This document shows positions 39,500 to 51,094 of a stretch of DNA of 64,000 bases, piece by piece. The DNA is from Dehalococcoides mccartyi. Lineage in GTDB: Bacteria; Chloroflexota; Dehalococcoidia; GIF9; DYGU01. Each line of letters starts with the position of its first letter. Position 1 is the first letter of the stretch. The stretch is taken from contig DYGU01000001.1 of assembly GCA_020724525.1 (NCBI GenBank), forward strand, positions 105,974-169,973, in the 5' to 3' direction. The position numbers and the translations under genes are program-made. The notes below the pieces were generated by a model that saw only the letters and a list, made by a program, of their open reading frames with translations, did not search any database and was not told where the DNA came from.

Positions 39500-39700
39500 G
39501 CGTTTAGCAACATAACCCATCATTGCGAGCCGAAGGAATACCCCACAAAATCTATGATTTTGTGGGGACACCGGGTTCCCAGCCGAATCTGAGATTCGGC
39601 TGGGAGTAGGAGGCGTGGCAATCTCTTGAGATTGCGGAGCTTATTCCGAAGCGTAAGCGAGGAATCTCGCTCCGACAGCGACAATTAGTAAACACTCTGG
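39500..39700. repeat. REP/MITE-like repeat copy carrying two nested hairpins
   Basis: CATTGCGAGCCGAAGGAATA [hairpins] GGAGGCGTGGCAATCTCTTGAGATTGC... Confidence 0.7.
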
Positions 39701-39710
39701 CTAAGGAGGT

Positions 39711-39739
39711 TTGCTGTCGGTAACGACTTCAGCTATAAT
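39711..39739 (+). promoter_or_regulatory. Putative sigma70-type promoter for nfeD-slipin
   Basis: TTGCTG, 17-bp spacer, TATAAT. Confidence 0.5.
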
Positions 39740-39754
39740 TAGTGGTAGGGTTAA

Positions 39755-41077
39755 ATGATTACTAAGCTATTGAAATTTTTGCGATTAGCAATTTTTTTTA
39801 ACCTGCTGATTGTTTCCCTCCTCTCTTCCAGAACAGGTGCTGCCAGCTCAACTATTGTTGTCCTGCATGTGGAAGGTACTATTGTGCCTGTAGTTGCCGA
39901 TTATATCCACCGTGGACTTGACCAAGCTGAAGCCAAGAAAGTTACCGCAGTTATTATCCAGCTAAATACCCCAGGCGGACTTTATGACTCAACCCAGAAA
40001 ATAGTCCAGAGAATTCTAAATGCTAAAGTGCCGGTGGTAGTCTATGTTTCCCCGGCTGGGGGGTGGGCTGGTTCTGCTGGCACTTTCATAACCCTATCTG
40101 GTCACATTACCGCCATGGCGCCAGGCAGCCGTATTGGTGCCGCTACTCCTGTAGCTATGGGAGAACAAGTAGCTGAGGAAGCGAAAAAGAAAATAACCGA
40201 GGATGCTGCTGCTTTCATCAGGAGTATTGCCCAGATGCGTGGTCGTGACCCCCATCACGCCGAATTAGCTGTGCGCGAAGGTAAATCTTATACTGTTGAA
40301 GAAGCCTTAAAATACAAACTTGTTGATTTGCAGGCTGCTGACCTAAAAGACCTTATTGCCCAGCTTGATGGCAGAAAAGTTACCTTAGTCACCGGGCAGG
40401 AAGTAGTCCTTGATACCAAACGTTATGCCCTTGAAAATATTGGAATGACAGTTATTGACCGTTTTCTCCATGTCATCAGTGATCCGAACATCGCTTATAT
40501 CCTTCTCAGCATAGCCACGATAGGAATTATTGCTGAACTTTACAACCCTGGGCTAATTTTTCCCGGAGTAGTTGGAGCTATTAGCCTACTCCTTGCCTTT
40601 TATTCTTTGGGGGTACTTGATGCTTACTGGGGTGGTATATTACTAATCCTACTTGCCTTTGGATTTTTCTTAGCCGAACTTTTCGTTACCAGTCATGGTT
40701 TGCTTGCTGCCGGGGGTATTGCTTCTTTAACTTTCGGGTCTCTTATCCTCTTCAGCCGCAGTTCGCCCCCCTTGGAAATAGACCGAGGAATGATTGCCGT
40801 CGTCGTCTCTCTTGTGAGTGCTTCCCTTGCTTTTCTTATCTGGGCGGTTATCCGAGCCCAGAGGAGAAAAGTAGCTACTGGTGCTGAAGGGTTGATTGGT
40901 AAGATAGCCGTGGCTCAAACTTCCCTCGACCCAAAAGGCACAGTCCTGGTTGAAGGAGAGCGCTGGACGGGGATACTCAATAATGGTAAAGTAAAGGCGG
41001 GAGAGGAGGTGATAGTTACTGAAGTCGAAGGCCTGACGCTAAAGGTCACCAAAAAAATCAAAAAAGGAGGTAAATAA
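39755..41077 (+). CDS. NfeD-family membrane-bound ClpP-class serine protease
   Basis: VIIQLNTPGGLYDSTQKIVQRILNAKVPVVVYVSPAGGWAGSAGTFI. Confidence 0.93.
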   Translation: MITKLLKFLRLAIFFNLLIVSLLSSRTGAASSTIVVLHVEGTIVPVVADYIHRGLDQAEAKKVTAVIIQLNTPGGLYDSTQKIVQRILNAKVPVVVYVSPAGGWAGSAGTFITLSGHITAMAPGSRIGAATPVAMGEQVAEEAKKKITEDAAAFIRSIAQMRGRDPHHAELAVREGKSYTVEEALKYKLVDLQAADLKDLIAQLDGRKVTLVTGQEVVLDTKRYALENIGMTVIDRFLHVISDPNIAYILLSIATIGIIAELYNPGLIFPGVVGAISLLLAFYSLGVLDAYWGGILLILLAFGFFLAELFVTSHGLLAAGGIASLTFGSLILFSRSSPPLEIDRGMIAVVVSLVSASLAFLIWAVIRAQRRKVATGAEGLIGKIAVAQTSLDPKGTVLVEGERWTGILNNGKVKAGEEVIVTEVEGLTLKVTKKIKKGGK

Positions 41078-41842
41078 ATGGAAGGACTTCTTCTTTATTT
41101 TGCTATTGCTATCATAGCCATCATAATCATTTCTTCAGCGGTCAGAATTGTTCAAGAATATGAACGGGGTGTCATCTTCCGTCTCGGAAGATACGTGGGT
41201 ATTAGAGGACCAGGTCTCGTTCTCCTCATCCCTTTCGTTGAACGAATGCAAAGGATGGACCTTCGTGTGATTACCATGGATGTGCCAGCCCAGGAAGCTA
41301 TCACCAGAGACAATGTTACCGTAAAGGTAAATGCGGTGGTTTACTTCCGGATAGTCAATGCTGCTGATGCGGTGCTTAAAGTCATGGACTTTATAAAAGC
41401 CACTTCGCTCCTGTCTCAAACTACCCTGCGTAATGTAGTCGGTCAATCTGAGCTTGATGACCTTCTGGCGCGTCGGGAAAGACTAAACGAGAGGCTCCAG
41501 CAAATTATAGACGAAGGTACCAACCCTTGGGGAATAAAGGTAAGTATGGTAGAGACCAGGGATGTGGAATTGCCAACAGGAATGCAACGGGCTATGGCAG
41601 CCCAGGCTGAAGCTGAGAGAGAAAGACGAGCTAAAATTGTTCACGCCGAGGGTGAATATCAGGCTGCCGAAAAATTAGCCCAAGCTGCTCAAGTAATTGC
41701 GGCTGAACCAGCGGCACTCCAGCTCCGTTATCTCCAGACCTTAACTACCATCGCTACTGAGAGGACAAATACCATTATGTTCCCTATCCCGGTAGATATT
41801 TTTACTGCCTTACTCAGCAAAGGTAGTTCTCACCAAAAGTAA
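41078..41842 (+). CDS. Slipin (stomatin/prohibitin family)
   Basis: VQEYERGVIFRLGRYVGIRGPGLVLLIPFVERMQRMDLRV. Confidence 0.95.
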   Translation: MEGLLLYFAIAIIAIIIISSAVRIVQEYERGVIFRLGRYVGIRGPGLVLLIPFVERMQRMDLRVITMDVPAQEAITRDNVTVKVNAVVYFRIVNAADAVLKVMDFIKATSLLSQTTLRNVVGQSELDDLLARRERLNERLQQIIDEGTNPWGIKVSMVETRDVELPTGMQRAMAAQAEAERERRAKIVHAEGEYQAAEKLAQAAQVIAAEPAALQLRYLQTLTTIATERTNTIMFPIPVDIFTALLSKGSSHQK

Positions 41843-41852
41843 GAAGATAAAC

Positions 41853-42617
41853 CTAATCTTTTAAAATAGTAACATCACCCACTGTTATTTCGGTGAGGGT
41901 GCCATCACTCTGATGCAGGAGTAAGGCACCCTCCCGGGTTGCTGACTCTGCCTTTCCTTCCTTTGTTACTTCTCCCGCTTTAACACGCACCCACTTCCCT
42001 AATGTTTCTAAATGCTTTTGCCATTCCTCATATATGCATATCCCCGATTGGGCTAAAAGATATAATTGCTCAATTTCAGTTAGCAGGACAGTAGCAAAAC
42101 TAGATAGAGATACTTCCTTACCTAACTCCCGAGACAAGCTCGTAGCCAAGGTTGAAATCTCAGGGAAAGATTCAGGAGTTAAATTAACATTTACTCCCAT
42201 TCCAACTATGGCAAAGTTTACTAATTCCCCTTCAACCTCACTCTCAACTAAGATGCCACAAACCTTCTTCTCTCCAATGAGTATATCATTGGGCCATTTA
42301 ATTACCGCCTTAAGCCCGCAGAATTGCCTGATAGCATGCACTGCAGCTAATGAAGTTAGCATTAAAAGTTGTGACATCAGTCTTAAAGATGGGCGGAAAA
42401 TAATGGACAGAGCCAGACTACCTTTAGGTGATAACCACATCCGTCCTAATCGCCCTCGTCCTGAAATTTGTTCATCGGCAATGATTACTGTTCCCTCTTC
42501 AGCCCCCTGCTGTGCCAGTTCTTTAGCCACTTCCATAGTTGAAGTAACAGAAGTGTAATGGACTATCCGCTTCCCAATAAACTTTGTGGTTAACTGGTTC
42601 TTTAAAAGAGCTTCCAT
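41853..42617 (-). CDS. birA: Biotin-[acetyl-CoA-carboxylase] ligase
   Basis: ADEQISGRGRLGRMWLSPKGSLALS, IKWPNDILI. Confidence 0.93.
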   Translation of the reverse strand: MEALLKNQLTTKFIGKRIVHYTSVTSTMEVAKELAQQGAEEGTVIIADEQISGRGRLGRMWLSPKGSLALSIIFRPSLRLMSQLLMLTSLAAVHAIRQFCGLKAVIKWPNDILIGEKKVCGILVESEVEGELVNFAIVGMGVNVNLTPESFPEISTLATSLSRELGKEVSLSSFATVLLTEIEQLYLLAQSGICIYEEWQKHLETLGKWVRVKAGEVTKEGKAESATREGALLLHQSDGTLTEITVGDVTILKD

Positions 42618-42792
42618 GACTTTAAATCCTGAGAAATCACCTCCGTGTCAAATTTAACAAAACAATCTAAAGTCAATTATAATAGAAAAAGCAAACGGAC
42701 AAAACAGAGAGCTGCCGTCTTTAGAATATTAAGGAGTACCAAATCACACCTGACTGCCTTCTGGATTTATAAGAAAGTTCGGACTAAAGGCA

Positions 42793-43374
42793 ATGTTAAA
42801 GGTATTGGGTATTGCCGGTAGTCCACGGCGCGATGGTAACACTGACCTGTTACTTAAAGAGGCAATAGCCGGTGCTGCTGGTGAAAATACCCAGACCAAG
42901 ACGGTCATTTTGAGCGAGTTAAGTATTGCTCCGTGTCGCCATTGTGACGGCTGCCTCAACACGGGTAAATGTGTCGTAGATGATGATATGCAATGGCTCT
43001 ATACTGAGTTACGGGAGTTAGATTACCTGATTCTGAGTTCACCTATTTTCTTCATGGGGGTTACTTCCCAGACTAAAGCTATGATAGACCGCTGCCAGGC
43101 ATTATGGGTGCTGAAATATGTCTTGAAACTTCCTTTGGCACTTAACCTGAACAGGGAAAGAAAAGGATTGTTTATTTCCGTAGGTGCCACAAAGCCGGCT
43201 GAATTGTTTCAGCCAGCTATAGCTACTGTTAAAATCTGGTTTAAAACCCTGGACATTTCCTATGCAGGTGAACTTGTCTTTCCCGGTATAGATGCCAAAG
43301 GTGCTATCCTTTCCCATCCAACAGCACTAAAAGAAGCCCTCGCTGCTGGACGACGGCTGGTAACCGGTCAGTAG
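42793..43374 (+). CDS. NADPH-dependent FMN reductase / flavodoxin-like protein
   Basis: MLKVLGIAGSPRRDGNTDLLLKEAIAGA. Confidence 0.9.
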   Translation: MLKVLGIAGSPRRDGNTDLLLKEAIAGAAGENTQTKTVILSELSIAPCRHCDGCLNTGKCVVDDDMQWLYTELRELDYLILSSPIFFMGVTSQTKAMIDRCQALWVLKYVLKLPLALNLNRERKGLFISVGATKPAELFQPAIATVKIWFKTLDISYAGELVFPGIDAKGAILSHPTALKEALAAGRRLVTGQ

Positions 43375-43421
43375 TATCAAGACTTTGCCCTAATGAACAG
43401 AGATTGTTTACCAACCCCATT

Positions 43422-43489
43422 CTGTCATTGCGAGGGGCGTTAGCCCCGAAGCAATCCCGGAGATTGCCACGCTTCGCTCGCAATGACAG
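43422..43489. repeat. MITE/REP-like element with perfect 13-bp terminal inverted repeats
   Basis: CTGTCATTGCGAG ... CTCGCAATGACAG. Confidence 0.8.
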
Positions 43490-43590
43490 GTAAGAATTGC
43501 TAAACGCTCTCATGAACATTTCCTTGACAAGAAGTCTCTGGTTTATATAAACTATAGTTACCTTCAATGTTATTCCTGAAGGCGAGACCC

Positions 43591-43708
43591 TCTGGTGGCT
43601 GGAGCGGGGCGGAACCACCCGTTCCCATCCCGAACACGGAAGTGAAACACCCCAGCGCAGACGATACTGAGGGGGCAACCCCTTGGGAAAATATGTCACC
43701 GCCAGGGG
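43591..43708 (+). rRNA. rrf: 5S rRNA
   Basis: TCTGGTGGCTGGAGCGGGGCGGAACCACCCGTTCCCATCCCGAACACGGAAGTGAAACACCCCAGCGC...CACCGCCAGGGG. Confidence 0.92.
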
Positions 43709-43838
43709 GTTTTTACTTTCTATCGTGGCATAGCCTTTCACATCTCCACTTTGTTTACTAATGCTTATCCACCATCTTGAACAAAGCGGAGAAACCCTTC
43801 CTTCAAGAAGAGTGACAAAATAAACACTCTTTACACTT

Positions 43839-43867
43839 TTGATATTTGCTGATAAAGTGGGTATAAT
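43839..43867 (+). promoter_or_regulatory. Sigma70-type promoter of clpC
   Basis: TTGATA, 17-bp spacer, TATAAT. Confidence 0.7.
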
Positions 43868-43903
43868 ACTTAAAGGTGGGGAAAAGAGAATTAAGCTTTA
43901 GGA

Positions 43904-46378
43904 ATGGGTTTAGACATGTCAAGCAAATTTGAGAAATTTTCTGAGCGAGCTCGCAGAGCTCTTACCCGGGCTCAAGAGGAGGCACAACGTTTTGGGCATA
44001 GTTATATTGACACAGAGCATGTCCTGTTAGGGTTAATAGGAGAAGAGGAGAGTATCGCCGCTAAAGTCTTAACTAATTCAGGTATAGCCCCTAATAAAGT
44101 TCGGGCGGCAGTGGAATTCATAGTGGGACGGGGGGGCAAGCCAATAATAGGTGAAATCGGGCTTACCCCCCGGGCAAAAAAAGTCATAGAGTTTGCCGTA
44201 GACGAGGCACGCCGTTTCAGTCACAATTACATTGGCACTGAACACCTTCTTCTTGGGCTATTAAGAGAGGGAGAAGGAGTAGCCGCCGGGATTCTGGAAA
44301 GTTTTGGTGTTAATCTGGAGAAAACACGAGCTGAGATAGCCCGCCTCCTGAGTCAGAGCGTCCCCCAAGCTCATGCCATTGCCCGAAGTACTTCCCGGAC
44401 GCCAACTTTAGACCAGCTTGGAGTAGATTTGACTGCAGCCGCCCGAGCCGGAAAGCTTGACCCTATTATTGGACGTAACAAAGAAATCGAAAGAGTGATT
44501 CAGATACTTAGCCGGCGAACTAAGAACAATCCGGCGCTTATAGGTGAACCTGGTGTCGGCAAGACTGCTATTGTGGAAGGATTAGCCCACCGTATCATCG
44601 CCGGTGAAGTCCCGGAAACGCTACAAAATAAGCGAGTGATAATATTGGATGTGGGAGCCCTGGTGGCAGGTACAAAATATCGGGGCGAGTTTGAGGAGAG
44701 ACTGAAGAAAGTTATTGATGAAATAAAAGCCGCCGGTAATTGTGTTCTCTTCGTTGACGAGCTACATACTATCGTTGGTGCTGGTGCTGCTGAGGGGGCA
44801 GTAGATGCTGCCAATATTCTAAAGCCTTCCTTATCCCGAGGAGAAATCCAGTGTATTGGAGCTACCACTCTTGACGAATATCGCAAATATGTGGAAAAAG
44901 ATGCTGCTTTGGAACGACGTTTCCAAACAATTTTGGTAGCTGAGCCAACAGCGGAGGAGACGCTGAACATCCTGAGGGGTATTAAAGAACGCTATGAGGA
45001 ACACCATCGGTTAACCATCAGCGACGAGGCTTTACAAGTAGCCGCTTCTTTAGCTGCTCGGTATATACCCGACCGCTTTTTACCCGATAAAGCTATAGAT
45101 TTGATGGACGAGGCAGCATCGCGAGTGAGAATTAAACGGGGTGGGGTGCCTATTGGGCTGGCTGAAGCTAAACGAGCTTTAGAAAGTGTGCGCAAGGACA
45201 AAGAGGCTGCTATTGCTTCTCAACAATACGAATACGCTGCCGAACTACGTGACCGTGAAGTCCAGTTAATCGAAAAAACTAAGAAGATTGAGCAGGAGTG
45301 GCAGAAGGAGAGAGAGCAGGAAAAACCTTTAGTCACAGAGGAAGATATAGCTGAGGTAGTCAGTATGTGGACTGGCATTCCCCTTGTTCGGTTAACTACT
45401 GATGAAACTAGCCGGTTACTTCAGATGGAAGAGGTTCTGCATCACCGCATCATTGGACAGGATGAAGCTATAACCACTGTGTCTAAAGCTGTCAGGAGAG
45501 CCCGAGCCGGTCTTAAGGACCCCCGCCGCCCCATTGGCAGTTTTATCTTTCTCGGACCAACCGGTGTCGGGAAGACAGAGCTGGCACGGGCTTTGGCTGA
45601 ATTCATGTTTGGCAGCGAAGACAGTTTAATCAGACTTGATATGTCTGAATTCATGGAGCGACACACAGTAGCCCGGTTAGTAGGCGCTCCTCCCGGTTAT
45701 GTCGGCTATGACGAGGGTGGGCAACTTACAGAAGCAGTGAGACGAAAATCTTACTGTGTTATCCTTCTCGATGAAATTGAGAAAGCCCATGAGGATGTTT
45801 TCAATATATTGCTTCAGATTTTTGATGACGGTCATCTAACAGACGCCAAAGGGCGGCGAGTCGATTTCCGTAACACCATTGTGGTTATGACCAGTAATGT
45901 GGGTGCTCGCCTTATTAAGAGCCATATGACTTTAGGTTTTGCTACTCGGGATGAAGAAAGAAGCCGGCAGATTGAGTATGAGAAAATGAAGGAGAGAGTG
46001 CTGGATGAGCTGAAGAAAACTTTCCGTCCTGAATTCTTAAACCGTATTGATGCTACCGTGGTTTTCCATCCATTAACTAAAGAGCAAATCCACCAAATTG
46101 TCGACCTGATGCTCAACCAAGTAGCTAAATCGTTAGCCGAAAAGAACATTAAGCTTGAAGTTACTGATACTGCCAAGGACTTTCTGGGAGAAAAGGGGTA
46201 TAACCCTGATTTTGGAGCTCGACCATTGCGCCGCACAATCCAGAATCTGGTTGAAGACCCGTTGTCTGAGTCGCTACTTCGCGGAGAATTCCAGCCAGGG
46301 GAAACAATAAAAATAGACTGTGATGGTGAAAAGATTATTATTCGCTCAACAGCATTAGTGAAGAATGGCTCACTCTGA
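43904..46378 (+). CDS. clpC: ATP-dependent Clp protease ATP-binding subunit ClpC
   Basis: Two N-repeats, [15 protein letters not shown] and [19 protein letters not shown] motif region. Confidence 0.97.
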   Translation: MGLDMSSKFEKFSERARRALTRAQEEAQRFGHSYIDTEHVLLGLIGEEESIAAKVLTNSGIAPNKVRAAVEFIVGRGGKPIIGEIGLTPRAKKVIEFAVDEARRFSHNYIGTEHLLLGLLREGEGVAAGILESFGVNLEKTRAEIARLLSQSVPQAHAIARSTSRTPTLDQLGVDLTAAARAGKLDPIIGRNKEIERVIQILSRRTKNNPALIGEPGVGKTAIVEGLAHRIIAGEVPETLQNKRVIILDVGALVAGTKYRGEFEERLKKVIDEIKAAGNCVLFVDELHTIVGAGAAEGAVDAANILKPSLSRGEIQCIGATTLDEYRKYVEKDAALERRFQTILVAEPTAEETLNILRGIKERYEEHHRLTISDEALQVAASLAARYIPDRFLPDKAIDLMDEAASRVRIKRGGVPIGLAEAKRALESVRKDKEAAIASQQYEYAAELRDREVQLIEKTKKIEQEWQKEREQEKPLVTEEDIAEVVSMWTGIPLVRLTTDETSRLLQMEEVLHHRIIGQDEAITTVSKAVRRARAGLKDPRRPIGSFIFLGPTGVGKTELARALAEFMFGSEDSLIRLDMSEFMERHTVARLVGAPPGYVGYDEGGQLTEAVRRKSYCVILLDEIEKAHEDVFNILLQIFDDGHLTDAKGRRVDFRNTIVVMTSNVGARLIKSHMTLGFATRDEERSRQIEYEKMKERVLDELKKTFRPEFLNRIDATVVFHPLTKEQIHQIVDLMLNQVAKSLAEKNIKLEVTDTAKDFLGEKGYNPDFGARPLRRTIQNLVEDPLSESLLRGEFQPGETIKIDCDGEKIIIRSTALVKNGSL

Positions 46379-46496
46379 TAGTTTATAGACTGTACCAAAT
46401 AAAAAGTTAAATCAGGCATGGGGCGGATTGACCAGAATCTGGAATACCGCCCCTTCTAGTATAAACCCTTAAAATACTGGAAAGAAGTTCGATACC

Positions 46497-47903
46497 TTGA
46501 AACCAGACAATTTAGACAAGTCCAAATTCAAGACTGTATATATTTGCCAGCAGTGTGGCAAAGAAAGCCTTAAATGGCTGGGGCGATGTCCTTATTGTCA
46601 GGAGTGGAACAGTTTTGTTGAAACCGCTATCAAAGTAGCCACTCCATTGTCTTCATGGTTACCTTCAGCCGAAAATGCCCCCCAGGAACTTTCCCAGATA
46701 AAAACAGAGGCTGCCCCAAGATTTACAGTCCCCCTTGCCGAGTTTAACCGAGTTCTGGGTGGCGGTCTGGTGCCCGGTTCTTTAGTGTTAGTGGGTGGTG
46801 ACCCTGGCATTGGTAAATCAACCTTATTACTGCAAGTCTCCTCCCTAACAGCGGATAAGGAGACCCGGGTAGTCTATGTGTCCGGAGAAGAATCGCCTCA
46901 CCAGATCAAATTAAGAGCCGAGAGATTAGGAATAAAAGGGGGAAGGCTTTATCTTTTACCCGAGACCAATGTGGAGGCTATCCTGGCACGCCTGGAGGAA
47001 TTACAGCCCAAACTCGTTGTTGTTGACTCTATTCAGACAGTCCATTCAGAGGATTTAGCTGGGGCGCCGGGGAGCCTCACCCAAATACGGGAGTGCACTT
47101 TGAGGCTCATGCGTTGGGCAAAAAAAGCAGATGTCCCAGTACTTATCACCGGGCATGTAACCAAGGATGGAGCTATCGCCGGACCTCGAGTGTTGGAGCA
47201 TATTGTGGATGCCGTTATGTATCTGGAGGGAGAGTCTTTCAGCCCTTATCGCGTCTTACGGAGTGTAAAGAATCGCTTCGGGTCAACTAATGAGGTTGGC
47301 GTCTTTGAAATGAGGTCTGAAGGACTGATAGAGGTGGACAACCCATCACAAGCGTTTCTATCCCGACACCCAGAAGTAGCTATTGGTTCAGCAGTAGTGC
47401 CTACCCTTGAAGGTAGCCGCCCATTGCTGGTTGAAATCCAGGCTCTAACTACGCCAGTCGGTTTCGGTCCACCCCGCCGTATTGCTAATGGTGTTGACTT
47501 TGGGCGATTGCTTTTAGTAACCGCTGTTCTCACCAGGCGCGCCGGATTGAACCTATCCAACCAAGACATTATGATTAATGTTACTGGAGGGTTAAGAATA
47601 GGCGAACCAGCAGCAGATTTAGGGATGGCTTTGGCTATCGCCTCAAGTTTCCGGGATACGAGTATCAAGGGAAGAACTACCGTATTAGGAGAGATAGGTT
47701 TGAGTGGGGAAATCAGGGCAGTACCCCAATTAGAGCGACGACTTGCCGAAGCCGAGAGACTGGGATTTAACCGTTCCCTCGTTCCTAAAGTTTTCCACAA
47801 GCCAGTGTCTCAGGCTCTCAATATTGAGTTAATTCCAGTAACTGCTGTCGCTGAAGCACTGCGCCTTGGGCTTAATTGGAAGAGAAAAGGAGCCACCAAG
47901 TGA
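46497..47903 (+). CDS. radA: DNA repair protein RadA
   Basis: CQQCGKESLKWLGRCPYCQEWNSF, GGDPGIGKSTLLLQ, KNRFGSTNEVGVFEM. Confidence 0.97.
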   Translation: MKPDNLDKSKFKTVYICQQCGKESLKWLGRCPYCQEWNSFVETAIKVATPLSSWLPSAENAPQELSQIKTEAAPRFTVPLAEFNRVLGGGLVPGSLVLVGGDPGIGKSTLLLQVSSLTADKETRVVYVSGEESPHQIKLRAERLGIKGGRLYLLPETNVEAILARLEELQPKLVVVDSIQTVHSEDLAGAPGSLTQIRECTLRLMRWAKKADVPVLITGHVTKDGAIAGPRVLEHIVDAVMYLEGESFSPYRVLRSVKNRFGSTNEVGVFEMRSEGLIEVDNPSQAFLSRHPEVAIGSAVVPTLEGSRPLLVEIQALTTPVGFGPPRRIANGVDFGRLLLVTAVLTRRAGLNLSNQDIMINVTGGLRIGEPAADLGMALAIASSFRDTSIKGRTTVLGEIGLSGEIRAVPQLERRLAEAERLGFNRSLVPKVFHKPVSQALNIELIPVTAVAEALRLGLNWKRKGATK

Positions 47904-48586
47904 CACAAGCCCAACGCTTAGGAGCCATTATTGCTGCCGCTGGAAAAGCTCAGCGAATGGGTAATGGAGACAAACTCTTTTTGTCTCTCGGTGGCAAACC
48001 ACTTCTTGCCTGGTCAGTAGATACCTGTCAAATATATCCTTTAGTCACCCAAATCGTTCTGGTCCTGAAAGAGACCGACTTGGAACAGGGACAGAAACTG
48101 GTAAGTGAGAGGAACTGGTCTAAGGTAATCGCTGTATGCCGTGGTGGTGAACGGCGACAAGATTCGGTGCAAAAGGGACTGAGAGAGCTAAAAGATTGTG
48201 ATTGGGTAATGATTCATGATGGCGCCCGCCCCTTCTTAACCTTTGCCTTAATCGAGGACGGTATGAAGGCAGCTATAGAAACCGGGGCGGCTGTAGCAGC
48301 GGTTCCGGCAAAAGAGACTATAAAAATAGCCACACGAAATGGGATAGTTACCCAAACCCTGGAACAACAGCTTCTATGGGTAGCCCAAACTCCTCAAATA
48401 TTTCGACAGGATATAATAATTTCAGCTCATGAGCAAGAAAGGGGGAAAGTTACCGACGATGCTACCATGGTGGAAAGACTTGGCTACAAGGTAAAGCTTT
48501 ACATGGGCAGTTATAATAATATAAAAATAACTACTCTTGAGGACTTATTGTTAGCAGAAATGATTGCCAGAAGTATGGTGCCGTGA
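47900..48586 (+). CDS. ispD: 2-C-methyl-D-erythritol 4-phosphate cytidylyltransferase
   Basis: GAIIAAAGKAQRMGNGDKLFLSLGGKPLLAWSV; GTGA overlap with radA stop. Confidence 0.95.
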   Translation: MTQAQRLGAIIAAAGKAQRMGNGDKLFLSLGGKPLLAWSVDTCQIYPLVTQIVLVLKETDLEQGQKLVSERNWSKVIAVCRGGERRQDSVQKGLRELKDCDWVMIHDGARPFLTFALIEDGMKAAIETGAAVAAVPAKETIKIATRNGIVTQTLEQQLLWVAQTPQIFRQDIIISAHEQERGKVTDDATMVERLGYKVKLYMGSYNNIKITTLEDLLLAEMIARSMVP

Positions 48587-49057
48587 ATGAAAGTTGGAAT
48601 CGGGTATGATGCCCATCCTTTTACCACAAGGCGTAAGCTTATCTTAGGAGGGGTTGAGATCCCCTTCCCTAAAGGCTTATCAGGGTACAGCGATGCTGAT
48701 GTGTTAACCCATGCCATTGTTGACGCTTTATTAGGCGCTGCCGGTCTTGGCGATATAGGTCGTCAATTTCCACCCGGAGAACCAAAGTATAAAGGTATTT
48801 CCAGCCTTACCTTACTATCTGAAGTTAAAAAATTATTACAGGATGCCGGGTTCAGAATTAAGAATATTGATGCTACTATTATCGCCGAAGAGCCTAAACT
48901 CATCCCCTTTCTTGATGAAATGGGACGATGCCTTACTCAGGTCTTGGAAATTAGTCCAGACCAGATTGGTATTAAGGCAAAGACTACTAACGGTTTGGGG
49001 TTCGTGGGCAGAAAAGAGGGTATAGCTGCTTTAGCAGCTGCTTTAGTCGAAAAATAA
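48587..49057 (+). CDS. ispF: 2-C-methyl-D-erythritol 2,4-cyclodiphosphate synthase
   Basis: [47 protein letters not shown]. Confidence 0.97.
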   Translation: MKVGIGYDAHPFTTRRKLILGGVEIPFPKGLSGYSDADVLTHAIVDALLGAAGLGDIGRQFPPGEPKYKGISSLTLLSEVKKLLQDAGFRIKNIDATIIAEEPKLIPFLDEMGRCLTQVLEISPDQIGIKAKTTNGLGFVGRKEGIAALAAALVEK

Positions 49058-49079
49058 TAAAAGTAAGCACCGGAGTAAG

Positions 49080-49727
49080 ATGCGACTCATTAAAAGTATC
49101 AAACGAGACATACAAGCAGTATTTGAGCACGACCCAGCAGCTCGGAATATCTGGGAAGTAATTCTGGCTTATCCCGGATTTCATGCCCGGCAGCTCCATC
49201 GTCTGGCTCACACCTTGTGGAACTTGAGTATTCCAGTGATACCCCGGCTGATTTCCCATATTAATCGTTTCCTCACCGGAATCGAAATCCATCCTGGAGC
49301 TAAGATAGGGGAAGGATTTTTTATTGACCATGGTATGGGGGTGGTTATAGGTGAAACCTCGGAGATTGGGGATAATGTAGCTATATACCAGGGTGTCACT
49401 TTAGGGGGGACAAGCATGCGACGAGAAAAGCGTCATCCCACTCTGGGTAATAATGTAGTTGTGGGAGCTGGGGCTAAACTTATCGGGGCTATCAAAATAG
49501 GTGATAATGTCAAAATTGGGTCTGGTTCAGTGGTAATAACTTCAGTCCCCCCAAATACTACCGTGGTCGGGGTGCCGGGACGAGTGGTCGAAATCCGTAA
49601 TCCAGACACTGATACTGTAGAAAAACTACCCGACCCGGTCTGGGAAAAACTCCAGGACTTGGAGAAAAGAGTAACTGACTTAGAAAGACTGGTGGCTCAG
49701 TATCAAAAGATGCCAGAAAAGAAATGA
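49080..49727 (+). CDS. cysE: Serine O-acetyltransferase
   Basis: [62 protein letters not shown]. Confidence 0.95.
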   Translation: MRLIKSIKRDIQAVFEHDPAARNIWEVILAYPGFHARQLHRLAHTLWNLSIPVIPRLISHINRFLTGIEIHPGAKIGEGFFIDHGMGVVIGETSEIGDNVAIYQGVTLGGTSMRREKRHPTLGNNVVVGAGAKLIGAIKIGDNVKIGSGSVVITSVPPNTTVVGVPGRVVEIRNPDTDTVEKLPDPVWEKLQDLEKRVTDLERLVAQYQKMPEKK

Positions 49728-51094
49728 TTAAAATATTTAACACCTTGACAGGACAAAAAGAAGAATTTCACACTCGCAGCCAAACGGTAACAATGTATGT
49801 TTGTGGTGTTACCACTTACGATGATTGCCATATTGGGCATGCCATGAGTTATATCGTTTTTGACGCCATCAGGCGTTACTTAGAATTCAAAGGCTTTTCA
49901 GTAAAACATGTCCAGAACTTCACCGATATTGATGATAAGATTATAAATCGGGCACAACAACTGGGAGTCCCCCCCTTAGAGTTAGCCAATAAATACACCT
50001 CCCAATATTTTATAGATATGGATGCTCTCAACATCAAGCGGGCTCACTTTTATCCTAAAGCCACAGAAGAAATACCCGAAATTATTGAAATTGTTCAGAC
50101 TTTAATAAAGAAGGGGCATGCTTATGAGTCCGATGGCAGCGTTTACTTTCGAGTGGGAAGCTTTCCTAACTATGGAAAACTTAGTAAGCAAAACGCAACT
50201 GAAATGATGTCAAAGGCAAGCCTTGAGGGAGAAAAAAAAGAACACCCCTTAGATTTTGCCTTATGGAAAGCAGCCAAGCCCGGCGAGCCTTGCTGGAAAA
50301 GCCCCTGGGGTAAAGGAAGACCAGGCTGGCATATAGAGTGTAGTACTATGGCACTGAAGTATCTGGGGGAAAATCTTGACATACACGGAGGTGGGCAGGA
50401 CCTCATTTTCCCGCATCACGAAAATGAGCTAACCCAGTCAGAGAGCTTCACTGGAAACGCTCCTTTTGTTAGATACTGGATACACAATGGACTTCTGCAA
50501 CTGGAAAAAGAGAAAATGAGTAAATCTTCAGGCAACTTCATAACAGTAAAAGAAGCTCTGGAACGCTATAGCCCTGATGCCATTAGGCTTTTTGTTCTCA
50601 GTTCTCATTACCGCAGTCCTTTGACCTACAGTGAAGAAGCTTTAGAAGCAGCGGAAAGAGGGATAGAAAGGTTGCGGCAGGCAGCTAAAGGCAAGGAGAG
50701 CCAAGGGCAAGTAGCACTGGAAACCGAGCCACTCCGGCAAAAATTCATCGAAGCTATGGATGATGATTTCAACACAGCTCAAGCAATTGGTGTCCTGTTT
50801 GACTTGGTGAGAGAAATTAACCGGGCTTTAGAAGAAGGTATGGATATTACCCAGGCTCGCCTTGAGCTAATAGAATTAGCCAGTGTTTTAGGCTTCACCT
50901 TGGAAGAGAAGGAAAAACCACCTCTTATAGCTGAGCCTTTTATTGAACTACTGATTTCTATTCGTGACGAATTACGGCGAGGGAAGCATTGGCAATTAGC
51001 CGACAAAATCCGGAGCCAATTAGCCGAACTCGGCATCGCCTTGGAGGACACCCCAAAGGGAACAATCTGGAAGCGCCTCCGCACTAAAAGCTAA
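49724..51094 (+). CDS. cysS: Cysteinyl-tRNA synthetase
   Basis: [49 protein letters not shown]. Confidence 0.97.
   Translation: MIKIFNTLTGQKEEFHTRSQTVTMYVCGVTTYDDCHIGHAMSYIVFDAIRRYLEFKGFSVKHVQNFTDIDDKIINRAQQLGVPPLELANKYTSQYFIDMDALNIKRAHFYPKATEEIPEIIEIVQTLIKKGHAYESDGSVYFRVGSFPNYGKLSKQNATEMMSKASLEGEKKEHPLDFALWKAAKPGEPCWKSPWGKGRPGWHIECSTMALKYLGENLDIHGGGQDLIFPHHENELTQSESFTGNAPFVRYWIHNGLLQLEKEKMSKSSGNFITVKEALERYSPDAIRLFVLSSHYRSPLTYSEEALEAAERGIERLRQAAKGKESQGQVALETEPLRQKFIEAMDDDFNTAQAIGVLFDLVREINRALEEGMDITQARLELIELASVLGFTLEEKEKPPLIAEPFIELLISIRDELRRGKHWQLADKIRSQLAELGIALEDTPKGTIWKRLRTKS

Noticed and set aside
43567-43761. 64-aa ORF over 43567-43761
   Set aside because: Translation of the 5S rRNA gene.
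44500-44970. 156-aa minus-strand ORF within clpC
   Set aside because: Antisense shadow ORF of a conserved ATPase with Ser-rich composition.
46420-46453. GGGGCGG...CCGCCCC inverted repeat between clpC and radA
   Set aside because: Likely an ordinary clpC transcription terminator with a long loop and weak T-tract; nothing unusual.
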